Shown: positions 26,265-36,495, numbered from the stretch's first letter. The stretch: DNA of 64,000 bases from an uncultured Paraglaciecola sp. (GCF_937123705.1 NZ_CAKZKO010000091.1:1-64000); one strand, 5' to 3'. Notes: generated from the letters alone by a model not told the origin. Numbers and translations are program-made.

Positions 26265-26999
26265 CTACGTGAGCCGGATGGCGTTATGTTGTCTTCTTTT
26301 TGCTCGCCTTGCGACTAAAATCAGCAAACCCAAACTGGCTAAGCTAAGCATATTGGGCTCAGAAACATCGGTTGGATCTGTGGTTTCTGTTACTGTGGCA
26401 AAACTGCCCACAATATTCCTACCCACGTCGAAACTATTGGGGTCAAACACATTCAACCGATTGGTATCGTTGAACATATCTAATAGCGAATCGTACAAGA
26501 CATATTGCGCCGTTTGTGAAGATTCCTCTTCGATATTAAACAGGCTCCAGTAGCTTGAACCATCTGAGCCACTGCCCACAATATTTCTACCCACGTCGAA
26601 ACTATTGGGGTCATAAACATTCAGTCGATTAGTGTCATTGAGTAAATCATTAAGTGTGTTGTAAGTGACATATTGCGCCGTTTGTGAAGATTCGCCTTCA
26701 ATATTAAACAGGTTCCAGTAGTTGGAACCATCTGAACCACCGCCAACAACATTGTTACCCACGCTAAAGTTATTGGGATCATAGACATCTAAGCGATTGG
26801 TGTCATTCAACATATCTATTTGGGTAGCGTAAGTAACATATTGCGCAGTTTGTGAGGATTCATCTTCGATATTGAACAGGCTAATATACTCTGCTGCTGC
26901 ACTAAAGCAGAAAATGGATGCAAAGCACAGACTTTTAATACCATTAAGCATGTAGGTTGTGGCTGATTGCACAAAAGGTTGCATATTTTGCTGTTGCAT
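26265..26999 (-). CDS. Secreted PEP-CTERM-like protein with three 56-aa tandem repeats
   Basis: Repeats LFNIE.ESSQTAQYV.Y...D..NDTNRL.V.DPN.F.VG.N.VG; C-terminus VSEPNMLSLASLGLLILVARRAKRRQ; ATG 26999 preceded by GGGGG. Confidence 0.75.
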   Translation of the reverse strand: MQQQNMQPFVQSATTYMLNGIKSLCFASIFCFSAAAEYISLFNIEDESSQTAQYVTYATQIDMLNDTNRLDVYDPNNFSVGNNVVGGGSDGSNYWNLFNIEGESSQTAQYVTYNTLNDLLNDTNRLNVYDPNSFDVGRNIVGSGSDGSSYWSLFNIEEESSQTAQYVLYDSLLDMFNDTNRLNVFDPNSFDVGRNIVGSFATVTETTDPTDVSEPNMLSLASLGLLILVARRAKRRQHNAIRLT

Positions 27000-27102
27000 A
27001 ATTTTATCCCCCATTAAGTGTTGATTTGAAACTCACAAAATAAATGGGCGAACAACAAACATCATAAATATTGGATTAAATATTTAACACCCTTTAAAGG
27101 CG

Positions 27103-27119
27103 AAGCATAAATCACACCA
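27103..27119 (-). promoter_or_regulatory. Candidate sigma54 (-24/-12) promoter of repeat-protein gene
   Basis: Minus strand TGGtgTGATTTATGCtt; GG-N10-GC; shares TGATTTATGC with 25343 site. Confidence 0.45.
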
Positions 27120-27208
27120 CAAACTAACCAGTTGATTAGTATGCATTTTGCTAAAGGTAAATATTCTAAGTGTAAAATAAGCCGACAATAAAGGAATACT
27201 AGACAACT

Positions 27209-27284
27209 ATACTCTTTAGCCCCTCAAATTCTGGATTTTTTGTGGTGCCGCCTAAGCCCATGTAAATCAATTTGACTTAGCCAT
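27209..27284 (-). pseudogene. Decayed purC fragment
   Basis: About 61/77 aligned columns identical to purC 36800-36876 with one 1-nt indel; includes exact 17-mer ccatgtaaatcaatttg. Confidence 0.75.
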
Positions 27285-27303
27285 ATTGATAAGTTTAGTG
27301 ACT

Positions 27304-27317
27304 TTGATTTATATCAA
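27304..27317. promoter_or_regulatory. Perfect FNR-type inverted repeat
   Basis: TTGATttatATCAA inside an 8-bp-arm inverted repeat actttgat/atcaaagt. Confidence 0.4.
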
Positions 27318-27356
27318 AGTACACCCCTCCCATTTAAGGCCATGGGCTAGTTAACC

Positions 27357-27791
27357 CTACTTTTTAATCACTGGCAATTCTACAAGTCGCCAATAGTGAT
27401 CAAGTAACTGGACCAAATCATGAAATCCAGTGTCCAGTGTCGACTTTAAAATATAGCCCGCTATATGCTCTTGATATGCTTTCATCCTATCCTCATCATC
27501 TTTTGATGTGGTTAATACAAAAATGACACTCTGTGTTAGTAACGGGTCTTTACGCACTTCCTTCAACATCTCATACCCGCCCATACGCGGCATATTTAAA
27601 TCGAGTAAGACGAGAAAAGGCTTGTTGAGTAGTTGACTACGCATCATTTCCAATCCTTCTATACCATCTCTGGCGCGAAGAAATGGGTTTGCGACTTTTA
27701 TTTTTCTTAACGCTCTTTGTATACCTTCTGCATCTATATCGTCATCTTCAACGATCAAGATAGATACTTCTTTATAAGTTGGATTATCCAT
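27357..27791 (-). CDS. Rcp1-like single-domain response regulator
   Basis: ILIVEDDDIDAEGIQRAL, LLDLNMPRMGGYEML, VLTTSKDDEDR. Confidence 0.92.
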   Translation of the reverse strand: MDNPTYKEVSILIVEDDDIDAEGIQRALRKIKVANPFLRARDGIEGLEMMRSQLLNKPFLVLLDLNMPRMGGYEMLKEVRKDPLLTQSVIFVLTTSKDDEDRMKAYQEHIAGYILKSTLDTGFHDLVQLLDHYWRLVELPVIKK

Positions 27792-30369
27792 TAATGTGTT
27801 TCCTTAAATTTCGTTCATTTGGCCAAGTAAAAGTGATACAGGTTCCAGAATGGCCATCTGACTCAATAACTATATCGGTGTAATAAAAGTCGATTAATTT
27901 TTTAATAATGGCCAATCCCATGCCACTTCCTTCTACTTCATCTCTGGGTTTTAAGGTTTGAAATATGCCAAACACTTTTTGATGATATTCAGGCGCAATA
28001 CCTGGTCCATCATCACAAACACTAAACCTATATCCAGCAGATACAGAACGACATGAGATACTTATGGTGCCTTGATCTTTATGATGATGCTTAATGGCAT
28101 TATTGATCAAATTTCTCATGATTAATTCAAAAGGGGTTTTTAAGGTCACTATAGTGGGTAAATTATTTTCACACTTTAAGCTAAACCCAGGTGGTGGATT
28201 TAATAATGTAAATACATCTTTAGCAAACGCTGTCACATCTACGTCGGCAAAATCACCATGTTGACGACCGACTCTAGAGTAGGCTAATAAATCATCCAAC
28301 AGCTTTTCTAAGCGCGAAATTCGGTTTTGTAATAAATCTAGGTAACCATTTACCTTCCCTTCAAAATGATGTTCCTCTAAGTCTTCTTTTATCCATGTTG
28401 ATAATTGCATTATACCGCGCAAAGGTGCCTTTAAATCATGGGACGCCACGTAAGCAAAATCGGTTAACTCTTGGTTGCTGCGTTCGAGTTCTCGGGTGTA
28501 TTGGGCAAGGGCTAATTCAGTGGCCTTTTGCTGGCTAATATCGCGAATTACAGCAGAGTAATAGACTTCATTTTCAAGCATCATCTCAGCCACAGAAAGC
28601 TGGATCGGGAAGTGTTTTCCTATTTTGGTAATCCCACTTGCTTCTAGGCGCTTGCTCTCTAGTTTGACAAATTGCAGCATAAAATGATCTTGCTTATGTT
28701 CTTGGGAGTCGACAAATAGCATATCTATACAGCGCTCTAAGATTTCGTTCTCTGCATAACCAAAGATACTGGTCGCCGATTGATTAAAACTTAGTATTTC
28801 CCCTTTTGAGTTGGTGAGTATCACCGCATCTGCCATGGTTTTTAACGTAGTTTTAAGTCTAGAGCCTTCAAATAGAAGTTTATTTTTGGTGACTTTGTGC
28901 AAAGCCACTTCCCGCTCTAATTTATTGGTTTTTTGCTGATCGGCGCGCCATAGTCTTAATATCACTAAGGTAACCAATATAAATAAGATCCCCAAAAAAA
29001 GTATTGCTTCGGGCCAATATGAGTTAAATTCTGTCACTTTTTGGGTGGTAAAGTGAACCTTTAAGCGCCAGTTGACGGGGTCTAAATTAACATCCTTTGT
29101 GGACTCAAACTCAGAACTAATCTGGAAATCCTGATTATTAACCGCCAGTAAATGACCATCTTCGTATAGTTCGAGGCCAAAATCGTTAATGGGAGATGAC
29201 TGGGTTAATAATTGCAGTAGCGCGTCATATTTTATGACACCAAGAATGAATCCACGATTTTCTTTATTGATAATAATAGGAACAGAAATAATAAAACCTT
29301 CACCACCTTGTATCAGGTTTATATGCTCAGAAATGGCCACATGCTTGGAGTCCCGTGCTTTGATTAACGTCTCCTTGCGCTTTGGGTCTTTGGATAAATC
29401 AAAATTGAGTACGGCTTCATTGCCCGTTAAAGGCACGATCCATTTAACCAATAATTCATTATTGGCCCAAGCTAAGGCTGTAAATTCTGTAAAGTCGGAT
29501 AAATAGTTCAGACTATCGGTTTCCCACTTTTGTCTCTCGAGACCTTGTTCATACTGCCAACGTTTAGCCATCCGCTCTAAGGCCGATGTACGTGAATCAA
29601 TCAATAAATTTAGGGAGCTTGCAAGACCTATTGCGCGGTTATCTAATTTTCCCTGAGTCTGTTGATTTTGCCACCCACTCAATGCTTGTGATAATACAAT
29701 GACAAAAATGATTAAGGTAATGCTAAATGTGCTTTCCTTCCAATGTTGCCCAAAATGTAATACCTCATTTTGTGCCTCGGATTTCAATAATATTAGCCCA
29801 AGCCCTAGCAGTATAAAACACAAAGCCGTATGCAGCGCCATACCAGAAAGATTACCTAGGCTGTATGCCGTTTCAATGTTAAACAGATAGCCGACAACGG
29901 CCACCAGCCCCATGGCCATGATGATGGCACCGAGTAACTTAGTAAATGAAAAGACCTGCAATAAGCGGTGGCTAACAAGTGCAGCCCCGCTAAGTAAGAA
30001 ACACACTGCGCTACTTACCGACATCCGCCCCGGGTGAGTCGTTTTGGCCGTCATAAAGGGCTCGAACAATATTTGGTCGATATATAAGTCAATATCTGCC
30101 ATATATTCTAGCAAGGTCATTGAGCTGATCAGCAAAACTAGAAAACCCAAAAAAGCCGATAACCGTTGTGTATTGAACAGAGCAAAAAACAGGCTTATAC
30201 CACTGAGCCCAAAACATAGTGCTGTGTTGAATTGCATAACAAAAAAGCTGGGGTGGATTTGCACTAACGTTTGAGCTTGAGCATACCAGCCCCATAACAC
30301 CATAGCGCTAACAAAACTGATGGCGAGGACTATGGCTAAGGCTAATTTTTCTGTGGGAGTACGCAACAT
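27784..30369 (-). CDS. Membrane sensor histidine kinase (multi-TM, CHASE-like, PAS, HisKA, HATPase)
   Basis: ADAVILTNSKGEILSFNQSATSIFGY PAS; DFAYVASHDLKAPLRGI H-box; GSGMGLAIIKKLI G-box. Confidence 0.9.
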   Translation of the reverse strand: MLRTPTEKLALAIVLAISFVSAMVLWGWYAQAQTLVQIHPSFFVMQFNTALCFGLSGISLFFALFNTQRLSAFLGFLVLLISSMTLLEYMADIDLYIDQILFEPFMTAKTTHPGRMSVSSAVCFLLSGAALVSHRLLQVFSFTKLLGAIIMAMGLVAVVGYLFNIETAYSLGNLSGMALHTALCFILLGLGLILLKSEAQNEVLHFGQHWKESTFSITLIIFVIVLSQALSGWQNQQTQGKLDNRAIGLASSLNLLIDSRTSALERMAKRWQYEQGLERQKWETDSLNYLSDFTEFTALAWANNELLVKWIVPLTGNEAVLNFDLSKDPKRKETLIKARDSKHVAISEHINLIQGGEGFIISVPIIINKENRGFILGVIKYDALLQLLTQSSPINDFGLELYEDGHLLAVNNQDFQISSEFESTKDVNLDPVNWRLKVHFTTQKVTEFNSYWPEAILFLGILFILVTLVILRLWRADQQKTNKLEREVALHKVTKNKLLFEGSRLKTTLKTMADAVILTNSKGEILSFNQSATSIFGYAENEILERCIDMLFVDSQEHKQDHFMLQFVKLESKRLEASGITKIGKHFPIQLSVAEMMLENEVYYSAVIRDISQQKATELALAQYTRELERSNQELTDFAYVASHDLKAPLRGIMQLSTWIKEDLEEHHFEGKVNGYLDLLQNRISRLEKLLDDLLAYSRVGRQHGDFADVDVTAFAKDVFTLLNPPPGFSLKCENNLPTIVTLKTPFELIMRNLINNAIKHHHKDQGTISISCRSVSAGYRFSVCDDGPGIAPEYHQKVFGIFQTLKPRDEVEGSGMGLAIIKKLIDFYYTDIVIESDGHSGTCITFTWPNERNLRKHING

Positions 30370-30464
30370 AAGTCGTTTCCTGCTTAATTTATCAATCCAT
30401 TTGATGAGTTATGATGAGAATGCCCTATAAGTAAATTGGGCAATAACATCGGCAAATCCCTTTT

Positions 30465-33400
30465 TCATCCGTTTGTTTGCAAAAACAAGTTGGTCTTCTT
30501 GTGGATGATTGTGTAATTAATACTGCGCTGGATAAGTGCAGGTGTGACTTCGTCTTTACTTAGCACATCATACACCCCTAATTTAAACGCCTTTTGGCGT
30601 AACTCTTGGGTCAACACCCCAGATAAAAGAATAAATGCATGATTTTTATCGCTGCTATTGGCTTGCTCTATTAGCGTCAGCCCGTCTTGATCGGCTAAAA
30701 CATAATCAATAATGCACACATCGAAATCATTTTTTGCTAACTGTGCAAGACCCTCTTTATATGTGGCTGCCGTAGTAATATTAAATTGATAATTATCAGC
30801 ACTTTTTCCTTGGATATGGCGGGTAATCGCCTCAAGATCGACTTTATCGTCATCTACCACTAGCACATTAATGTCACTTTCTTTTTGCAAAAATAACGCA
30901 GCGCTTTGGGTTTCTTCAAGGGCTTCCCATGATTGAACTAATTGTTTTTTTAATCCGGCTATTTCGGTGATATCTGTAATGCTGATGACGCAACCTAATG
31001 AGACACTGTGTTGGTCATGATAAGGAAATATTTTGATCAAGCGCTGGCTTGTGCCATTGCTATGCCTAATCTGTCGTCTGCATTCTTTATCGGTGCGGAT
31101 TACATCGGCAATATCGTTCAACAGCTCATTGTAGTCGAGGGAGTGCGATATATGATGGAAGGGACGCCCAATATCAGTGTCCAATAAATTAATGTCACTC
31201 ACCACTGAGGGAGAAAACTTCCTAATTAATAAGGCTTCGTCTAAAAATATAAAACCAATATCGGCCGAACGAATTATATTTTCGGTATCCATGATACTTT
31301 GTGCAGTGGCTTCCATCTTTTCTTGATACTCAAAGTTAACCGTATAAAGCTCTTCGTTGACCGACTGTAATTCCTCATTGGTGCTTTGTAACTCTTCATT
31401 AGCAGCCATAAGCTCTTCATTGGAGCTTTGTAATTCTTCATTAGTAGTTTGTAGCTCTTCTACTGTTACTTGTAAGTGTTCTTGTTTGGTTCTTAGGGCA
31501 TCTTCTAAATCAGCAATTAGCTGGCGGCTATGCTCCCCACCAACAGTTTGTTCTTTTACTACTTCACCTGTGGAAGGACTCACTTCATCCTGTTCAAACA
31601 AAACCACAAAATAGTTACTGTTTAGTTTTGTATAATCTAAGTACAACACCCTTAAATTAACGCTGCTTGAACTGCCATCTTCATTTTGAGTCAGGATCTT
31701 TTCATAATGAATATTGGTATTGAGAGATTGCGCGCGATATAAGGCGGTAGATACCGCCACACTAAGGCTTTCTATAATGTAGTCGGAGATTAAAGAGCTA
31801 AACTGACCTTGCCCCAGCTTTTTAGTATAAGGACTGACATCACCAAACACATGTATCACATTTTGATCTTCTGACAATATAATGGCTGGTGGAGAATATT
31901 CTTCAATTATTCGCTCTAATACTGGGGTGTAATTATTGTTTTTGGCCGATTGTTGGAAGCTGGATAACAATTGCCCAATAGAAGGACTCTTGCTTTCTTT
32001 ATTGGTTTTGTTGCCTTGCTGTGGGATGGACTCGATCATCATCTTGGTATTATCGAACTTCCGGTAGATCCTATGGCGTTCATCTTCAGTATGAAAATGC
32101 TGCTTCATATCCCCCAATGACTCAGAAGATCCTAAAAACAAAAAGCCGTCTTTATTCAATGAAAAGTGCAATAAGGAAAGCACGCGTTTTTGGGCTTTAG
32201 GCTGAAAATAAATAAGTGCATTTCGACACACAGCTAACTGACAATTAGAGAAAGGCGGATCGGTTAAAACATTGTGAGTGGCAAAGATTACCATCTTACG
32301 AATATAAGGTTTTACTTGATAATAGTCATCGTGCAGATCAAAGTATTTTTGTAATAAATCGATACTAAGATCATCTTCGATATTACGTGAATAACGGCCT
32401 AATCCAGCATCGGCAATGGCATCGGCATCTACATCAGTAGCAAATACCCGCACATTTCGGCGAAGGTTGTTTTCTACTAAATATTCTTCAATCAATATGG
32501 CTAAGGTATAGGCTTCTTCACCCGTAGAGCAACAGGCACTCCACACACGAACCATATCATCTGGCCCCGTTTTTTCGACTATTTTCGGTATAACAATTTT
32601 CTTCAGGCTTTCAAAGGCGTCTTCATCCCTTACAAAGCGGGTCACACCTATCAGCATATCTTTGGCTAAAGTTTGTAGTTCTTTAGGATTTTTAAGCAAC
32701 AGCGCGTAATACTCAGTGATGGTTTCTAAACTATTAATGCCCATCCTACGTTCAATACGCCTTACTATGGTCTTGCCTTTGTAATGACTAAAGTCGATAT
32801 CGCTTTTAGCCCTAAGTAATCCATAGATATCTGACAAGGACTGATCTATTTCAGTTTCTGAATCGAAAACCGGTTTAACCCCTGAGACAACCGTATGATT
32901 AGTATACTGAATAATTTTAGTCATCATGCCTTCGGCCGTTTCGACGATATCGGCAAAACCTGTCTTTACGGCGTTAAACGGCATGCCATCGAAAGAGGCA
33001 TCTGAAGGGTCTTGCACAACCACTAGGCCACCGACTTCTTTGATTGCCTGTATTCCGCGCGACCCGTCGCTGCCTGTACCTGATAATACAATGGCAATGG
33101 CATGGTTATGCTGGTCTTCAGCCAGCGAGCGGAAAAAGGCATCAATAGGAAAACTGCCACCTGGGCTTTGCATTTGATCGACCAATAATGTATTGCCCTC
33201 GGCTAACATCACATTTTTTCGAGGCGGCGTTAAATAGATATGATCGGCCTGGATCACCATGCCATCTTCAAGGGTTTCTATTGGCAATTCAGTATGACGA
33301 GAAAGCAGTTCTGACATCATACTCTTAAAGTCGGGGGATAAATGTTGCACTATGATGTAAGCATGACCTGTGTCTTTGGCAATTCCCTGCACAAAAGATT

Positions 33401-33482
33401 GCAGTGCTTCTAATCCTCCGGCAGAGGCGCCAATTCCAATATAAAAGTTGGGAGAATTATCATTATTTTTCGCGCTATCCAT
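30465..33482 (-). CDS. CheB-CheR-PAS fusion protein with C-terminal receiver domain
   Basis: Che[29 protein letters not shown]; Che[22 protein letters not shown]; coiled coil; [26 protein letters not shown]. Confidence 0.92.
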   Translation of the reverse strand: MDSAKNNDNSPNFYIGIGASAGGLEALQSFVQGIAKDTGHAYIIVQHLSPDFKSMMSELLSRHTELPIETLEDGMVIQADHIYLTPPRKNVMLAEGNTLLVDQMQSPGGSFPIDAFFRSLAEDQHNHAIAIVLSGTGSDGSRGIQAIKEVGGLVVVQDPSDASFDGMPFNAVKTGFADIVETAEGMMTKIIQYTNHTVVSGVKPVFDSETEIDQSLSDIYGLLRAKSDIDFSHYKGKTIVRRIERRMGINSLETITEYYALLLKNPKELQTLAKDMLIGVTRFVRDEDAFESLKKIVIPKIVEKTGPDDMVRVWSACCSTGEEAYTLAILIEEYLVENNLRRNVRVFATDVDADAIADAGLGRYSRNIEDDLSIDLLQKYFDLHDDYYQVKPYIRKMVIFATHNVLTDPPFSNCQLAVCRNALIYFQPKAQKRVLSLLHFSLNKDGFLFLGSSESLGDMKQHFHTEDERHRIYRKFDNTKMMIESIPQQGNKTNKESKSPSIGQLLSSFQQSAKNNNYTPVLERIIEEYSPPAIILSEDQNVIHVFGDVSPYTKKLGQGQFSSLISDYIIESLSVAVSTALYRAQSLNTNIHYEKILTQNEDGSSSSVNLRVLYLDYTKLNSNYFVVLFEQDEVSPSTGEVVKEQTVGGEHSRQLIADLEDALRTKQEHLQVTVEELQTTNEELQSSNEELMAANEELQSTNEELQSVNEELYTVNFEYQEKMEATAQSIMDTENIIRSADIGFIFLDEALLIRKFSPSVVSDINLLDTDIGRPFHHISHSLDYNELLNDIADVIRTDKECRRQIRHSNGTSQRLIKIFPYHDQHSVSLGCVISITDITEIAGLKKQLVQSWEALEETQSAALFLQKESDINVLVVDDDKVDLEAITRHIQGKSADNYQFNITTAATYKEGLAQLAKNDFDVCIIDYVLADQDGLTLIEQANSSDKNHAFILLSGVLTQELRQKAFKLGVYDVLSKDEVTPALIQRSINYTIIHKKTNLFLQTNG

Positions 33483-33499
33483 GTTTGCTTCCTAATTAT

Positions 33500-36136
33500 T
33501 TACTTTGTGCTATTTCTTTTATATTCAACCAGCAAGGTCGATAGCTCTGCTGCGGGTAAGGGACGATTGAATAAGTACCCTTGTCCACTTATACAGTTGA
33601 GGCGTTTTAATTCATCACGTATCTCATTAGTCTCTATACCTTCTGCCACCACATTTATTTTCAATGAGTGGGCTAAGGCAATAATTGCTTTCGCTATTTC
33701 GTGATCGTACGTGTCGGTTAACAGGTTACTAATAAAACTGCGATCAATTTTGATTTCTGATATGGGATATTTTTTAATATGACTTAGCGAAGAGTATCCC
33801 GTACCAAAATCATCGAGTGAAATTTTAATGCCATTATTAGAAAACTTCTCTAATATTTCATTCACTTCCTTACTGTCTTGCAGCAACATTGTTTCTGTAA
33901 TTTCCAAAGTTAAATTTTCGCCATTCAGGTCATTATCTTTGAGACATTGCATTATATGTTTTAATAAAACCGGATCCCGAAATTGTTTAGGGCTTAAATT
34001 AATAGCCATGACTACTTTGCTATCAAGTACACCTTCATCTATCCAATACCGTAATTGTTTTAAAGCCTTCTTAATTACACGCCGACTAACCGGAATAATT
34101 AGCCCGTTTTCTTCTAAAAATGGAATAAAATGGTCAGGTGTGACTAGGGTATTATCTGCTTTGCGCCAGCGCATTAGGGCCTCAAGACCCAAAATTTGAT
34201 TGTTATGTATATTCAATTGCAGCTGATAAAATACTTCAAATTCATCTTGGCCGATAGCTTTGTGTAAATTATTACCCATAATCAGCTTTTCCCTAGACGA
34301 TTTATCTAAGCTAGGGGAATAGTATTCAATGGTATTGCGCCCCATTTCTTTTGCATGATACATGGCAAGATCGGCTTGCTTCATTAATAACGTACTTGAG
34401 CATTTATGCCCCGCCACGGCAAAACAAACACCGATACTGGAAGATATAAATATTTCTTCATTCTCAATTTTAAAAGGCCTATTTAATTCCGCTAAGACTT
34501 TATGAGCCACTGAGGAGGCAATTTGAGCATCTGAGATTTGCTCGAGTAAAATAATAAATTCATCGCCCCCTAAACGGGCGAAAAAGTCTTCTTCACGCAA
34601 CACCTTAGTAATACGCGTTGCCACCAATATCAATAATTGGTCTCCGGCCCCGTGTCCTAAGGTGTCATTTACATTTTTAAAGCCATCAAGGTCTAAGCTT
34701 AACATCGCCATTGCGCCGCGGCGCTCCACTCGTTTGAGAGAGGTTTCAAGTCTAGACATCAATGCAAGGCGGTTAGGCAATTTTGTAAGCGGGTCTGTCT
34801 CTGCAATATTACGCAATTTAGCAGCGGTATTATGATGGTCGGTATTATCTGAAATAGTCGCAATAAAACCAGAGAGATTACCTTGCACATCAAACAAAGG
34901 CTGGGCTTCAAATTGGATCCACAGCTTTTCTTCGGATTGGGTATAAATATGCCCGATATACTTAAAACTTTGATGAGCATGTAATGAAGCATATAAATCC
35001 GATAAAATTTGCTCCGCTTCTTCGGGGTTAAACAAGTGAGTCCAAAATAAATTATCGACTTCTTTTTTTTCTACTCCCAAGATTTTAAGCCATTGACTAT
35101 TAACGTAACAGGTATGCCACTTTTCATCGGTTTGCAAGATGCCTATGGGTGCCAACTCAGACAATGCTTTAAACCTAGCCAACTCTAATTCATATCTATT
35201 TTGAATTAACTCATTGGCTGAATGATCAAATACAAATATCAGAATATGCTGTTGGCCATTTTCGCGGATATTAAAGGTAATAGTTGACAGCGTCACTTCT
35301 AACCCTTCACGGGTTATCGCTAGTAAGTTCTTTTTACAGTCTCGGGCGCTATCTTTTTTATTTTCATAAAAGAATAAATTATTAAACTTATTGATTTTGT
35401 CTGGAATGATGTTAACAACGTCTTGGTCGCACAGTTCACCTATTTCATAGCCTAGTAGCAAGTGAAGCGCAGGGTTTGCTCGGATAATTTTAAATTTACT
35501 ATCTAAAATAAGCATGGGGCTAGGCGATATCGTCTCGAGCGTAGCGATATTATGTTTATAATCCAACACATCTTCGAGTGATACATCTTCACATTCTTGC
35601 TTATTTTTTAACACTCTGCAGGTATGGCTCAGCGCATTAAATAAGGGCGCAAATCTTCTAGTTTGTTGAATATGGTAAGGTGTTGGCGCGCCGTACAATG
35701 CAAATATTGCCACGGTTTTTTGGTTAGCCTGAACAGGCATTATTAAGATGGGACTACTGGCGTTGTCATCGGCCACGAACAATTCTATGATTTTCTTATC
35801 GTTAAAAACCGCCGGGGAATTGGCAATACAATTTTTATAGAGCGTTTTTATCTCATTGTCGATTGGAATGTCTGCTACATCCTGCCTTACATGAGTTTCA
35901 TTATTGTTTTTTTCAATTTTATGGATGTTTTTGAAGTAGGGCCTTCTATTTTCATTAAACTCAAGACTAAAAGACACCACTGTTGATGAATCAGTGAGAT
36001 CACACAGTAATTCTGTTGCCAGTTCGATAAGTTCATTGGCAGATTCAGCGTTTCTAAATTTGTTGTAAATCCTATCAACGGCAATACGCAGAGAAGTATC
36101 TTTTCTTCTGGAACTATTACTTATTAAGTCTGACAT
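33500..36136 (-). CDS. PAS-GGDEF-EAL protein (bifunctional c-di-GMP enzyme candidate)
   Basis: RLGGDEFIIL with RxxD I-site (LREED); LGLEALMRW, ITETMLL, DDFGTGYSSL, VAEGIE. Confidence 0.93.
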   Translation of the reverse strand: MSDLISNSSRRKDTSLRIAVDRIYNKFRNAESANELIELATELLCDLTDSSTVVSFSLEFNENRRPYFKNIHKIEKNNNETHVRQDVADIPIDNEIKTLYKNCIANSPAVFNDKKIIELFVADDNASSPILIMPVQANQKTVAIFALYGAPTPYHIQQTRRFAPLFNALSHTCRVLKNKQECEDVSLEDVLDYKHNIATLETISPSPMLILDSKFKIIRANPALHLLLGYEIGELCDQDVVNIIPDKINKFNNLFFYENKKDSARDCKKNLLAITREGLEVTLSTITFNIRENGQQHILIFVFDHSANELIQNRYELELARFKALSELAPIGILQTDEKWHTCYVNSQWLKILGVEKKEVDNLFWTHLFNPEEAEQILSDLYASLHAHQSFKYIGHIYTQSEEKLWIQFEAQPLFDVQGNLSGFIATISDNTDHHNTAAKLRNIAETDPLTKLPNRLALMSRLETSLKRVERRGAMAMLSLDLDGFKNVNDTLGHGAGDQLLILVATRITKVLREEDFFARLGGDEFIILLEQISDAQIASSVAHKVLAELNRPFKIENEEIFISSSIGVCFAVAGHKCSSTLLMKQADLAMYHAKEMGRNTIEYYSPSLDKSSREKLIMGNNLHKAIGQDEFEVFYQLQLNIHNNQILGLEALMRWRKADNTLVTPDHFIPFLEENGLIIPVSRRVIKKALKQLRYWIDEGVLDSKVVMAINLSPKQFRDPVLLKHIMQCLKDNDLNGENLTLEITETMLLQDSKEVNEILEKFSNNGIKISLDDFGTGYSSLSHIKKYPISEIKIDRSFISNLLTDTYDHEIAKAIIALAHSLKINVVAEGIETNEIRDELKRLNCISGQGYLFNRPLPAAELSTLLVEYKRNSTK

Positions 36137-36434
36137 TGATTATTGCCAACCTTATCATTCGATAGGATAAAATGTCCTAAGTGTAGTGAGCTAAAAAACG
36201 CCAGCAAAATGCCCTTTAATATTGCAATAAATTTTACCGCCAAAAAAATAATTAGAAAAAAATGCATGTTGAGTAGACATTAAATACCATAGACTTTCAA
36301 GTGTTAAATAGCCTCTTATGGCTTTAGTTATCAGTTGATTGTCTAATGGATTGTGATACCCCCTAGTACACTAGGAACAAGCCATTTTAACTTGTTGCTG
36401 TGTACCCGATAGCGATTTAGAAATAGAGATTCGG

Positions 36435-36495
36435 CGAGTTTCGAGTTTCGAGTTTCGAGTTTCGAGTTTCGAGTTTCGAGTTTCGAGTTTCGAGT
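36435..36495. repeat. Perfect heptanucleotide tandem repeat (CGAGTTT)n, 8 copies plus 5 nt
   Basis: cgagtttcgagtttcgag... read directly. Confidence 0.97.

Noticed and set aside
26227-26553. 108-aa plus-strand ORF
   Set aside because: Antisense to the repeat PEP-CTERM gene; no signal or domain.
31357-31614. Plus-strand Ser/Cys/Asn-rich ORF with apparent repeats
   Set aside because: Mirror of the coiled-coil heptads of the CheB-CheR gene on the opposite strand.
36435-36495. CRISPR-like array
   Set aside because: Contiguous 7-bp units without spacers; simple tandem repeat.
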